Shown here: positions 14,425-22,969 of the stretch, piece after piece
Layout of the letters: the number at the start of each line of letters is the position of its first letter
Numbering within the stretch: position 1 is the stretch's first letter
Source of the DNA: Clostridia bacterium
Lineage (GTDB): Bacteria > Bacillota > Clostridia > Lachnospirales > Lachnospiraceae
Direction of reading: 5' to 3'
Assembly: GCA_026000755.1 (NCBI GenBank)
Contig: BNZC01000016.1
Location: 1 to 32,294 of the forward strand
DNA length: 32,294 nucleotides
Translations under genes and position numbers: made by a program
Notes under the pieces: generated by a model
What the model was told of the DNA's origin: nothing
Seen by the model: only the letters and a program-made list of their open reading frames with translations
Database searches by the model: none

Positions 14425-15429
14425 TTACACCCTCTCCTGCACACTCAAGGCTTCCACCGGGCAAACGGTAACACACAAACCACAGCCCACGCAATGTTCC
14501 GGTGCAGTCAGCAACTGTCCCAGTTCCACGTGCAATGCCAAGAAATTACAGCGTTTTGCACAGGCACCACAGCCGATACAGATTGCGGTATTAACCGAAA
14601 CCACAGAAGTGGTCTTTGGCCAAAAACTGCCTGTACCTAAGCGTGTTCTCGCCCGAAACAGGTAACAACAATCACTGCAACAATTACACATACCATTTTC
14701 ATTTGCCGTATGTACCAGACCCGCTTGCTCCGCCTCCGCAATGATCCGTTTACCCTCTTCCTTTGAAATGGGTTTTGAAATCCCTCGATGGGCAAAACTG
14801 TTGATTTCATCACGATAGGACAAGCAGGTCAACAAATCCTGCCCGCAATCTCCACCCAAGGAACGACAGTCACATGGTGCAAGGTAAAGCTGACGTTTTT
14901 CATGGTCAATGCGAAAAAGGGCCTCATCTGCGGTGATGATTTCATCCTCCGTCAAACTTTCATCTGCGGTAATGGTTTCTTCTTTCCGGGAAAGGGTATT
15001 ACTATAGGCTTCAAAATACCACTGATCTAAGGCTTTCCGAATGGTTTTGGGGAAACGTTTGTAGGTATCATGGCAACTGACGGCAAACACATCCAAAAAT
15101 TCATAAAAACCAGACAGCCGATATTTTGGCAACTCCTCTAAACGAACCTCATCAGAAGCCGTATACACCGCCGGATTCCCCTCTTTGATGAGAGAGAAAA
15201 TCCCTCGTTGATAGAGAAGCTGTGCATAGTCCACCGCCATCGCAAGACCACCTGTCACTTTCAACATCTCGTCCGTAATCGCTTGTATGTCCTTCGGGGT
15301 AAACTGTTCCGGAAGAGCCGCAATCATCTGCTGTTCTTCTAAGGCTACAAAGTCATCAATCACAGGTTGTGCCACTTCCGGAACCTTAAATTTTTGCAGG
15401 AAAATCTGAAAATCATGTACTCTGTCCAT
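14425..15429 (-). CDS. cysteine-rich protein with C-terminal 2x[4Fe-4S] ferredoxin domain
   Basis: A 334-residue soluble protein. Its C-terminus is a bacterial ferredoxin domain with two complete clusters, C284/C287/C290/C294 and C313/C316/C319/C323. Before it are two further cysteine groups: C186-D-C188 with C195 and C202 (PCDCRSLGGDCGQDLLTC), and a dense C248-N-C-C-S-D-C-C255 motif, probably another cluster or metal site. The N-terminal 180 residues are helical, with a duplicated acidic insert (ITADESL...ITADEAL, 153-171). I recognise it only as a 4Fe-4S protein of unknown function; the CNCC-type motif occurs in several electron-transfer proteins of anaerobes. It is the first gene after the promoter at 15576-15604 and is followed by the ABC ATPase and permease, so it probably serves reductive use of the imported compound. 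Confidence 0.75.
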   Translation of the reverse strand: MDRVHDFQIFLQKFKVPEVAQPVIDDFVALEEQQMIAALPEQFTPKDIQAITDEMLKVTGGLAMAVDYAQLLYQRGIFSLIKEGNPAVYTASDEVRLEELPKYRLSGFYEFLDVFAVSCHDTYKRFPKTIRKALDQWYFEAYSNTLSRKEETITADESLTEDEIITADEALFRIDHEKRQLYLAPCDCRSLGGDCGQDLLTCLSYRDEINSFAHRGISKPISKEEGKRIIAEAEQAGLVHTANENGMCNCCSDCCYLFRARTRLGTGSFWPKTTSVVSVNTAICIGCGACAKRCNFLALHVELGQLLTAPEHCVGCGLCVTVCPVEALSVQERV

Positions 15430-15575
15430 ATTGCTCCTTTTTCATGTGTTATTGTTTGGAGGTTTTTTCCAAATATCTGTGATAGGAAATAACAAGTGAG
15501 CTATTTGTCTTATAAAGTGTTACTGTCTTGGAGATTTCCGCTTCGCTCTCCGTTGGGAAGCTTGTCAATAAGAGT

Positions 15576-15604
15576 ATTATAGCATTTTCAACATGCTATT
15601 GCAA
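15576..15604 (-). promoter_or_regulatory. promoter of the Fe-S protein / ABC / metY unit
   Basis: On the minus strand: TTGCAA (15604-15599), 17-base spacer, perfect TATAAT (15581-15576). The leader to the start at 15429 is about 140 bases and holds small stems (GGAGA/TCTCC and TTTGG/CCAAA), but no riboswitch class that I recognise. Confidence 0.8.
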
Positions 15605-15639
15605 GTGAGATGTTTTTACGTGCTGTTCAGTTTGTCAGG

Positions 15640-15742
15640 TACGATTTACGGTGCATCGAAAACGACTGCCCTATGTAACTCCAAACGGTTGCTCTGTGTA
15701 ATTGAAAACGGCTGCCCACTCGGCAACCGTTTTCAATTACAC
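15640..15742. repeat. palindromic repeat with perfect 16-bp stem
   Basis: GTGTAATTGAAAACGG (15696-15711) pairs perfectly with CCGTTTTCAATTACAC (15727-15742); TGCC/GGCA extends the stem inward. The flank 15640-15695 repeats related phrases (ACGATTTACGG, AACTCCAAACGG) found in the repeats at 24554-24615 and 26587-26779. It lies 73 bases after the binding-protein gene and may end its transcript, but no U-run follows. Together with the promoter it fills the 385-base space 15430-15814, where I see no gene. Confidence 0.7.
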
Positions 15743-15814
15743 TTAGAATATCAATTCATCCCTGCAGGGAAAACCATTACAATGACAATCCCTTGCTTTT
15801 TAATTGCAATTTTC

Positions 15815-16783
15815 TTACTTCGTACTCTTCAAAACCTCATTTATGAAAAACTCTCCTGCCACCTCTTCATATTCTTTCTTATCCAAATCCACCTCTGCAT
15901 TCAGCTTAGTGATTTTTTCCGTAGTCAAATCTTTGTCTACTGCATTTAAGATATCCGCTATTTGAGGATAGGTATCAAGCAGTTCCTGACGTACTACAGG
16001 TGCCAGATTATAAGGAGGCCATACCTGTTTGTCATCAGTAAGCAACACATACTGATCATCCGTAAGGGCACCTTCTGTGGTGTAAGCGGGAGCCACATCC
16101 GCCTCATCGTTGCTGAGGACTTGATATTTTAAGGCATTGTCATAGATTTTAGATGATTTGAAGTTAAACTTACCGTAGGTCTTTTCCAATGCAGGAATAC
16201 CGTCATCACGTTCGTCAAATTCTCCTTGGGATGCAAAACGAATCTTGTCTGCGTTCTTCTGCAAATCAGAAATCGTCTTGATGCCATATTCATCGGAGGC
16301 TTTTTTCGTGATTACAAGACCCTGTCCGTCATTTGCCGGTGCATAATCAAGCCACACCAAGTTGAATTTGCTCTTGTATTCATCCTTTACGGTAGTATAC
16401 ACTTCGTCCGGATCGGTGAGTAAGTCATGTTGCAGTACAGACAGCAGACCGGTTCCGGTGTATTCCGGATAGAGGTCAATGTCATTGTTTACCAAGGCGG
16501 TATGTACGGCGGAGCTTGCCAAGTTAAACTTGCGGTCTACGGTGTAACCCTTGTCCTCTAATGCAAGCGCATAGAGTTCCGCCACAATCAGGTTCTCGGT
16601 AAAATTCTTGGAACCAATGCGGATGGGCGTGCTTTTGTCTGTGTCAGCATTTTTGTCCGTTCCTGTTTCCGTTGTTTCTTTTCCGGTGTCACCGGCTTTC
16701 TCACTCCCACAGGCCGCTAAGGTTCCCATTAGCATGAGCGATAAGAGTACTGCCATGATACGTTTGATGCCTGTTTTCTTCAT
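15815..16783 (-). CDS. OpuCC/OsmF-like substrate-binding lipoprotein
   Basis: A 322-residue extracellular binding lipoprotein of the glycine betaine/choline type (OpuAC/ProX-like). The signal peptide ends LAAC with C25 lipidated, followed by an Asp/Thr/Lys-rich linker. The mature domain begins IRIGSKNFTENLIVAELYALALE and contains NNDIDLYPEYTGTGL, DYAPANDGQGLVITKKA and ADVAPAYTTEGAL, all typical of this family. GGGAGG stands 8 bases before the ATG. The permease at 17003 is upstream, so receptor and one permease form the first unit of the split transporter. Substrate is probably a quaternary amine or sulfonium compound; sequence alone cannot say which. Confidence 0.9.
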   Translation of the reverse strand: MKKTGIKRIMAVLLSLMLMGTLAACGSEKAGDTGKETTETGTDKNADTDKSTPIRIGSKNFTENLIVAELYALALEDKGYTVDRKFNLASSAVHTALVNNDIDLYPEYTGTGLLSVLQHDLLTDPDEVYTTVKDEYKSKFNLVWLDYAPANDGQGLVITKKASDEYGIKTISDLQKNADKIRFASQGEFDERDDGIPALEKTYGKFNFKSSKIYDNALKYQVLSNDEADVAPAYTTEGALTDDQYVLLTDDKQVWPPYNLAPVVRQELLDTYPQIADILNAVDKDLTTEKITKLNAEVDLDKKEYEEVAGEFFINEVLKSTK

Positions 16784-16823
16784 TCTTAAATCCTCCCTTG
16801 TTTCTATTTACTTTTATAGGTTG

Positions 16824-16843
16824 CCATTGCACCATTGCAATGG
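16824..16843. promoter_or_regulatory. palindrome upstream of the binding-protein gene, possible operator
   Basis: CCATTGCAATGG (16832-16843) is a perfect 12-base palindrome, and CCATTGC occurs again directly beside it (16824-16830). It lies about 50 bases before the start of the binding-protein gene. A regulator site is possible; nothing proves it. Confidence 0.3.
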
Positions 16844-16876
16844 GTAGCTATCTTAGGTCAAAAACAGATTCCCTTC

Positions 16877-16992
16877 TATGTTTGCTGAACAATAACGATT
16901 ATGCACACAAATCACAAAAAAACGTAATTTAGCAAATAAAGCACTCGGTTTTCACTTTGCCAAACACATTACTGCTCCTGCTAGACAATAAG
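16877..16992 (-). repeat. diverged GTTAC-family element (copy D)
   Basis: Read on the minus strand it follows the short form at 11499: the TGTGTTTGGCAAAG block, the hairpin around ACGTTTTTTTGTGA, then TGTGTGCATAATCGTTATTG. Stems are partly broken, so this is an older copy. It sits between the permease and binding-protein genes, in the transcribed sense of copy A. TTGTGA-N17-TATTGT inside it could act as a weak promoter for the binding protein. Confidence 0.65.
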
Positions 16993-17002
16993 GTTGAAAC
17001 CT

Positions 17003-17644
17003 CTACACCGCCCCTCTCTTCCATCTTGTCAGGCTATTTTCCAATTTCCCTAATAAAAATCCCGAAAGCAGAGACAGAATCGCCACCGATACGCCGCCGA
17101 TCAGTAATAAATCCGTTCGCATAAGACCAATCCCCGTAAAAATAATCGCCCCCAGTCCTCCTGCTCCAATGTAGGCTGCTAAGGTTGCACTTGAAATCAC
17201 TTCCACCACTGCCGTCTTTACACCGGCTAAGATAAATGGCAAGGATAAGGGCAACTTCACCAACCAAAACACCCGAAGGGGCTTCATGCCCATGGCATTG
17301 GCTGTTTCTATGGCGGGTGCGGGCAAGGAGGTAAATGCTAACACCGTATTAATCAGCACCGGCGGAATTGCCAGAAACGACAATGCTACAACCGAGGGCA
17401 ACACACCTACGCCGAAAATCGGAATACACAAGAGCAAAACCGCAAGACTTGGGATAATGCGTAAGGTGGAAAATGCCCCTGTAATCACGCCGCCAACAAG
17501 GCGGTTCTTTGAAGCCGCAACACCCAAAGGTACTCCAATCACAAGAGCGACCAGTACCGCAATGGCACTAATCGTAATATGCTCCCCTACTGCCGCTGTA
17601 TAATTACTCATGTTATTGGAAAAATAGGCAAATATGGCGTACAT
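17003..17644 (-). CDS. OpuCD-like ABC transporter permease
   Basis: A 213-residue membrane permease, the second of the osmoprotectant-type transporter. The EAA loop reads ETANAMGMKPLRVFWLVKLPLSLPFI, and IGAGGLGAIIFTGIGL near the C-terminus parallels the first permease. About five to six hydrophobic helices are visible. ATG 17644 (MYAIFAYF) is chosen because AGGAG is 8 bases ahead; the frame is open to 17692 but would include the transcription start region. It heads a unit with the binding protein under the strong promoter at 17700-17728. Confidence 0.88.
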   Translation of the reverse strand: MYAIFAYFSNNMSNYTAAVGEHITISAIAVLVALVIGVPLGVAASKNRLVGGVITGAFSTLRIIPSLAVLLLCIPIFGVGVLPSVVALSFLAIPPVLINTVLAFTSLPAPAIETANAMGMKPLRVFWLVKLPLSLPFILAGVKTAVVEVISSATLAAYIGAGGLGAIIFTGIGLMRTDLLLIGGVSVAILSLLSGFLLGKLENSLTRWKRGAV

Positions 17645-17699
17645 AAGGGAATCTCCTGTTCTAAAAAGGGTGCTTATCTGTTTTGTATACATTAATCAA

Positions 17700-17728
17700 A
17701 TTCTAGCATATTGCACTACAGATGTCAA
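17700..17728 (-). promoter_or_regulatory. promoter of the permease / binding-protein unit
   Basis: On the minus strand: perfect TTGACA (17728-17723), 17-base spacer, TAGAAT (17705-17700). Transcription would start near 17693, about 50 bases before the permease start codon. Confidence 0.88.
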
Positions 17729-17828
17729 GACCGTAACGCTCCCTACTCACGCAAAACGCAAATCACAAAAAAGGATAGTTCTGTCTGTGACTATGTTGTT
17801 TATCTCGCTACTATAAAACAGCACTCTA

Positions 17829-18986
17829 TTAATCTTTCAATCGGAAATTTGAGGTGTTGTCCGTCAATTGGTTCACAGAATTAAACCATTGCCGATCTTT
17901 CACATAAAACCCATAATAAGGTGCAACGGTGGTCACTAAGCTTGCCATTTTATCCTCACCGTCCATTACAAATCCTGTGTGGTCTAATACAAGCACATAA
18001 AACTCTGTATTCTTGTATTTTTCCGTCTGCATAAGCTCATGAATTTGCTCTTTAATCACCCTCGTTTTATCGCCGTAGTGGTCGACCATATAATCAATGC
18101 CCTCATCACCCACGAGAACCTGATACTTGCCCTCATAATAATTGTCGTCATGGACATCGGGGTCTTTATACCAAGAAAAAGAACCATCCGTCCTTAAAAT
18201 AAGTTCAGAACCATCATCACCATCCCATGTTTTGCCTGAAAGCTCATCTGCAAACGGATTGCTATTATTACCATCGGCATTTCCATTGGAAACGGTACTA
18301 TTGTCACCGGTAGAATCCGTTGAAGAATCCTTTGCATCTTCTGAATTTTCGTAAACCTCATCATAGTAGGGCGTTTGTTCATAGATTATCTCAACATCTC
18401 CGGCGGAGAAATAAATAGTAATCACAATGTGTTTATCCGCTTCTACCGATTCTTTGACAAAACGATAACTGCCGTAGCTTGCGCCATCATAGCCATCATT
18501 TATGTCTTCACGCTTTAGGGCGAAACCATTTTCTTCCAAGGTGTTTCGATAAGTTTCCCTTTCACCATCACTAATTCCATCACGATAGGTGATTTCCTTG
18601 CGTAAAACGCCATAGCTATTATCTGTTTTAATGGAGCGAACCGTAACGGTTCGGTGGATTGCACCCCGAAGAGAAATTACTTCATCTTGCCCGAGTTTTA
18701 CAAAATTGGATTTTTCCGCAGACGATAGAGCCATTACACCAATTACAATGATTGCCACAAATAGGAGCAGTAGGCCGCCAATGACAGACCCCAATACAAT
18801 CGGCCATACTTTCTTTTTCGATTTTATATCTGTGGGGTGTGGCGATGAGGTATAATAGGAAGGCGTTTGGTCTGTTTGGTTTGTTTGATTTGCGGCTTCC
18901 GAGGAATTTGGCGTAGATGAGGTGTAATCGGAAGGCGTTTGGGTCGCTTCCTCCTTGGATGGTATGTATTTCCCATTAAGAATCAT
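17829..18986 (-). CDS. unrecognised single-pass membrane protein
   Basis: A 385-residue protein I do not recognise. The first 55 residues are hydrophilic and Ser/Thr/Asn/Gln-rich with loose repeats (TPSDYTSSTP, TPSYYTSSP). After KSKKK comes one membrane helix (about 60-88, VWPIVLGSVIGGLLLLFVAI). The rest should be outside: a mixed domain (YGVLRKEITYRDG, YGSYRFVKES), an Asp/Ser/Asn linker (DSSTDSTGDNS) and a C-terminal domain with GKTWDGDDGSELILRTDGSFSWYKD that resembles small beta-barrel domains of secreted proteins. AGGAGG precedes the ATG at 18986. It follows queA on the same strand and may be read from it. A signal-sensing or envelope role would only be a guess. Confidence 0.7.
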   Translation of the reverse strand: MILNGKYIPSKEEATQTPSDYTSSTPNSSEAANQTNQTDQTPSYYTSSPHPTDIKSKKKVWPIVLGSVIGGLLLLFVAIIVIGVMALSSAEKSNFVKLGQDEVISLRGAIHRTVTVRSIKTDNSYGVLRKEITYRDGISDGERETYRNTLEENGFALKREDINDGYDGASYGSYRFVKESVEADKHIVITIYFSAGDVEIIYEQTPYYDEVYENSEDAKDSSTDSTGDNSTVSNGNADGNNSNPFADELSGKTWDGDDGSELILRTDGSFSWYKDPDVHDDNYYEGKYQVLVGDEGIDYMVDHYGDKTRVIKEQIHELMQTEKYKNTEFYVLVLDHTGFVMDGEDKMASLVTTVAPYYGFYVKDRQWFNSVNQLTDNTSNFRLKD

Positions 18987-19014
18987 GATATTCCTCCTAA
19001 ATAAACATAGGATG

Positions 19015-19071
19015 CTACAAAATCAACATAGCATCTCCAAAACGAAAGAATCGATACTGTTCTTTCAGCAT
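19015..19071 (-). pseudogene. echo of the queA 3' end; possible 18-residue ORF
   Basis: 52 bases (19015-19066) repeat the last 52 bases of queA (19088-19139) with three mismatches, including the stop codon. On the minus strand it can be read from an ATG at 19071 as [18 protein letters not shown], and an AGGAG lies 10 bases before this ATG, directly after the queA stop. It may be a remnant only, or a translated small peptide. The arrangement parallels the metY echo. Confidence 0.8.
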
Positions 19072-19087
19072 CTCTTGGAAACTCCTG

Positions 19088-20209
19088 CTACAAAATCAAC
19101 ATAGCATCTCCAAAACTAAAAAATCGGTACTGTTCTTTCACCGCCTCCAGATAAGCCTTTAGCACCTGATCTCTCCCTATCAATGCGGAAACCAGCATAA
19201 GCAGAGTGGATTTCGGCAAATGAAAATTCGTAATCAGACCATCTAACAGTTTGAATTTGTAGCCCGGATAAATGAAAATATCCGTCCAAGCACTTTTCGC
19301 TTGCAACTGCCCTGCACTATCCACAGCGGATTCTATCGTACGGCAAGCGGTAGTTCCCACACAGATAATACGCCCACCCTGTTGTTTGGTATCGTTAATC
19401 AAGCGTGCCGCCTCTTTGGTGATTTGATAAAATTCTTCGTGCATATGGTGCTCTAAGACCTGCTCTGTTTTCACCGGACGAAAGGTAGAAAGCCCCACGT
19501 GTAAGGTCACTTCTGCAATTGATACGCCCATTTTTCGGATTTCTTGCAAGAGTTCGGGTGTAAAATGAAGTCCTGCCGTTGGTGCTGCCGCCGAACCGTC
19601 CCATTTCGCATAGACGGTCTGGTAACGCTCCTTATCCTTTAGGGTGTGCGTAATATAAGGCGGAAGAGGCATTTCGCCCAGACGGTCTAAGATTTCCTCG
19701 AAAATCCCTTCATAGGTAAAGCGAATCAGACGATTTCCATCCTCTAATACCGCCTGAACCTCTCCACGCAAAAGTCCGCCCCCAAAGGAAATTGTTGCTC
19801 CTTCTTTTAACTTTTTTCCCGGTTTCACAAGACATTCCCAGAGGAGGCTTACAGTGGATTCCGTATCCTGCCCGGTAGGCAAACCACTTTCACTTACTGT
19901 CGTTTCTTCCTCACGGATTGCTTCCTTACGAGCAACACCGGGCGTTTCTACTCGTTTTAACAACAGCACCTCAACTTTTCCGCCACTCCCCTCACGTTCA
20001 CCAAACAAACGGGCAGGAATCACCCGGGTGTTATTCAACACCAAGCAATCACCCGCTCTCAAATATTCGGTAATTTTAGAAAATGTGCTGTGGGTAATCC
20101 CCCCCCCCATCTTGTCAAGTACCATCAGACGAGAAGCACTGCGATCCGCTAAAGGGTCTTGCGCAATCAATTCCGGTGGGAGGGTATAATCAAAATCACT
20201 GAGTTTCAT
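19088..20209 (-). CDS. queA: S-adenosylmethionine:tRNA ribosyltransferase-isomerase
   Basis: QueA makes epoxyqueuosine in tRNA by transferring the ribosyl part of SAM to preQ1 at the wobble base. Family marks: [20 protein letters not shown] at the start, [44 protein letters not shown], and [16 protein letters not shown]. At 373 residues it is longer than the usual 340-355 because of an insert at about 86-122 ([11 protein letters not shown]...TVSLLWECL), where relatives have a short turn. ATG 20209 matches the family start; AAAGGA lies 12 bases before it, rather far. A run of 10 G in the coding strand (plus strand C-run 20099-20108) encodes M-G-G-G in an otherwise conserved turn. It lies 76 bases after pheT, probably in the same transcript. 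Confidence 0.93.
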   Translation of the reverse strand: MKLSDFDYTLPPELIAQDPLADRSASRLMVLDKMGGGITHSTFSKITEYLRAGDCLVLNNTRVIPARLFGEREGSGGKVEVLLLKRVETPGVARKEAIREEETTVSESGLPTGQDTESTVSLLWECLVKPGKKLKEGATISFGGGLLRGEVQAVLEDGNRLIRFTYEGIFEEILDRLGEMPLPPYITHTLKDKERYQTVYAKWDGSAAAPTAGLHFTPELLQEIRKMGVSIAEVTLHVGLSTFRPVKTEQVLEHHMHEEFYQITKEAARLINDTKQQGGRIICVGTTACRTIESAVDSAGQLQAKSAWTDIFIYPGYKFKLLDGLITNFHLPKSTLLMLVSALIGRDQVLKAYLEAVKEQYRFFSFGDAMLIL

Positions 20210-20285
20210 TATAATAACAAGTCCTTTCAAGGCTTAGTAAGTGAGGAATAACACAGCTCTCTGCACTATAAACACCGTACTTGCC

Positions 20286-22940
20286 TTACTTCCTAAGCTC
20301 TATCCTTTCATTCTCCAACGCCGCCAACAGCTTCTCCATAGCAGGAACGTAATCCGCCTCTTCTAATGTCTTATCCTTTGCTCGAAATACAAGGGAATAT
20401 GCCATGGATTTATATCCTTCCTTAATCTGGTCGCCCTCATAAAGGTCGAACAATTCATAGTTTTCAAGATATGCCCCACCTTTTTTATCAAAAATACGTT
20501 CTATATCGCTTGCCAAAATGCCTTTTGGGACCACCATGCTAATATCCCTTGTAACTGCCGGGTATTTTGCCAAGCCCTCGTATTTCCGTGCGGGGCTTGC
20601 AAAGGTAAATACTGCCGGTAAATCCAGAACTGCCACGTAAGTTCTTTCTTTTAATTCATATTGCTCTGCAACCAAAGGATGAATCTCACCCAAATATCCA
20701 AGCCAAGCATTCTTGCGGTACAGGATTTCCGCTTGTCGTCCCGGGTGAAGATAGCTTCTTTCTTCTAAATCAATACGACCATTGGTTGGATTCTCATAAA
20801 TGAGTTTGTCATTTACTCCAAGTTTTGATAGTATATCCTCGACCACTGCTTTTAGAGCAAAGAAATCCCCCTCTCCGTACATACCCAAGGTAAACTGCAT
20901 CCGTTCTTGTGGCAAGAAAAAGCCCTCTGCTTCCATTTTGTCATAGAAAGTTTTTGCCTGCTTTGATAAATTCTCACGATTTGACGTTTCGGTGGGCAGA
21001 TAGATATTGCCCACTTCATATAAACGAACATCTGTATTTCGTCTGTTCTGATTAAGTGCAAGGGAGCGCAACATACCATCTAAGGTCTGGGTGCGCATAA
21101 CAGAAAAATCCTCGCCAAGTGGATTTGAAATCCTCACTGCATTGCGAAGAGTCGCTCCGCCTCTCATTGCACCGTTCACTCGCTGCGGCGGTCTATTTCC
21201 GGCGGTTTTTGGTACAGAAAGATTTGTCGATTCATCTTTTTCTGTATGTTGTTCGGACGGATTGTTTGATACCTCTCCCTCACTACCCTCTGCGATTTCA
21301 AGCGGCAGCAGCAATTTATCAAACACCTTAGGGCTTTCAAAGGAATAGCACTTTGCTTCTGAAAATCCATAGGCTTCTGCGGCTTCCCTTGCAATCGCTT
21401 CCCCTTGCCCGGAAAAGGACAGCTTCCCTGTTGTGCCACTTTGGGGCAAGGTGGAGGGAATCTTATCATAGCCAAAAGAACGAGCCACTTCTTCCGCCAA
21501 ATCCGCCATGGTGTCAATATCCTGCCGCCAAGTAGGAATCAAAATGCCGTCTGTGTTTTCATCATAGGAAAATCCAAGGCGTTCCAAAAAGTCAAGCATG
21601 GTTGCCTTATCGATTTGTGTACCAAGCAAACGGTTAATTGCCGCCACATCAAGGGGCAGGAAATGCCGATATTTTTTCCCGATAGCAATTGTTTCATCCC
21701 TCACATCCACAACACCGCCAACCACTTCTCCTGCCCCCAACTCTTCAATAAGCTGACAGGCTCGATTGATAGCCGCTAAGGCCAGGTTTGGATCTAAGCC
21801 CTTTTCAAATTTCCCCGATGCATCGGTGCGAAGCCCAACTTTTTTGGAGGAAAGGCGAATGTTTGTACCGTCAAAATTAGCTGCTTCAAATAAAAGTGTC
21901 TGCGCCTGATCGGTAATCATGGAATTTTCACCGCCCATAATACCTGCCAGTCCTACGGCTTTTTCTCCATCACAAATCATCAGTACCGATTCATCCACGT
22001 TTCGGGTTTGCCCATCTAAGGTAACAAACTGCTCTCCCGCTTTGCCTCGCCGCACAATAATTTCAGCATTTGCAAGGGTATCTAAATCATAGGCATGCAT
22101 GGGCTGCCCGTATTCTTCCATGACATAATTGGTAATGTCTACAATATTGTTAATTGGACGTATGCCACTCGCTGTCAAACGCCGTTGCAACCATTTAGGG
22201 GAGGGGGCAAGCTTTACATTTTTCACCACTCTTGCACAATATCTGGGGCAAAGCTCACTATCCTCTATGGAAACCTTGATAAAATCCTCGGTTTTTTCTG
22301 CATTTCCCACAACCGGTATTAGGGGGGGGGTGAATGTCTTACCAAATGCCGCCGCAGCTTCCCTTGCAATACCAATCACCGAAAAACAGTCCACACGGTT
22401 ACTGGTCACCTCATATTCAAAGACTACATCCTTAAGACCCAAAACGGAAATGGCACTTTCTCCTACCACCGCCTCATCATCAAAAATGTAAATCCCATCT
22501 TCCGGGGCTTCGGGATACATCTGATTATCGGAGCCTAACTCTTCGATGGAACAGAGCATTCCATTGCTCTCTATCCCCCGAAGCTTGCCTTTTTTGATTT
22601 TAATGCCGCCGGGAGTTTTCTTTCCATCATGTCCTCCTGCCACTCGTCCGCCGTCTAAGACCACGGGAATCTTATGACCTTCCTTGACATTGGTAGCACC
22701 TGTTACAATCTGAATGGGACTGTCTTCACCGATGTTGATCTGGCAGACCACCAGTTTATCCGCATCCGGATGCCGTTCTATTTTTATAATTTGCCCAATG
22801 ACAATTTTGTCCAAATCTGCATTAAGAGCCTGAAAATTTTCCACCTTTGTACCGAATAATGTCATCTGATCGGCATACTCCTGTGGTGATACTTCTAAAT
22901 CCGGAACATAGGATTTAATCCATGAAAATGATGTATTCAT
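20286..22940 (-). CDS. pheT: phenylalanyl-tRNA synthetase beta chain
   Basis: The beta subunit of the (alpha-beta)2 enzyme that charges tRNA-Phe. Domains in order: N-terminal part and EMAP-like tRNA-binding domain (about 40-150, IGQIIKIERHPDADKLVVCQI), B3/B4 editing domain (210-385), B5 (400-470), the catalytic-like core, and a C-terminal anticodon-binding FDX-ACB domain (790-884, KYPAVTRDISMVVPKGI). At 884 residues it exceeds the usual 790-810. An insert at about 547-601 (EGSEGEVSNNPSEQ... to GGATLRNAV) accounts for most of this; its DNA (21135-21300) is partly palindromic. A 9-C run encodes T-P-P (plus strand G-run 22322-22330). pheS lies 208 bases upstream, separated by a structured repeat instead of the usual tight junction. 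Confidence 0.95.
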   Translation of the reverse strand: MNTSFSWIKSYVPDLEVSPQEYADQMTLFGTKVENFQALNADLDKIVIGQIIKIERHPDADKLVVCQINIGEDSPIQIVTGATNVKEGHKIPVVLDGGRVAGGHDGKKTPGGIKIKKGKLRGIESNGMLCSIEELGSDNQMYPEAPEDGIYIFDDEAVVGESAISVLGLKDVVFEYEVTSNRVDCFSVIGIAREAAAAFGKTFTPPLIPVVGNAEKTEDFIKVSIEDSELCPRYCARVVKNVKLAPSPKWLQRRLTASGIRPINNIVDITNYVMEEYGQPMHAYDLDTLANAEIIVRRGKAGEQFVTLDGQTRNVDESVLMICDGEKAVGLAGIMGGENSMITDQAQTLLFEAANFDGTNIRLSSKKVGLRTDASGKFEKGLDPNLALAAINRACQLIEELGAGEVVGGVVDVRDETIAIGKKYRHFLPLDVAAINRLLGTQIDKATMLDFLERLGFSYDENTDGILIPTWRQDIDTMADLAEEVARSFGYDKIPSTLPQSGTTGKLSFSGQGEAIAREAAEAYGFSEAKCYSFESPKVFDKLLLPLEIAEGSEGEVSNNPSEQHTEKDESTNLSVPKTAGNRPPQRVNGAMRGGATLRNAVRISNPLGEDFSVMRTQTLDGMLRSLALNQNRRNTDVRLYEVGNIYLPTETSNRENLSKQAKTFYDKMEAEGFFLPQERMQFTLGMYGEGDFFALKAVVEDILSKLGVNDKLIYENPTNGRIDLEERSYLHPGRQAEILYRKNAWLGYLGEIHPLVAEQYELKERTYVAVLDLPAVFTFASPARKYEGLAKYPAVTRDISMVVPKGILASDIERIFDKKGGAYLENYELFDLYEGDQIKEGYKSMAYSLVFRAKDKTLEEADYVPAMEKLLAALENERIELRK

Positions 22941-22969
22941 CTTAATTTACTCTCCTTCACTACTTAAAT

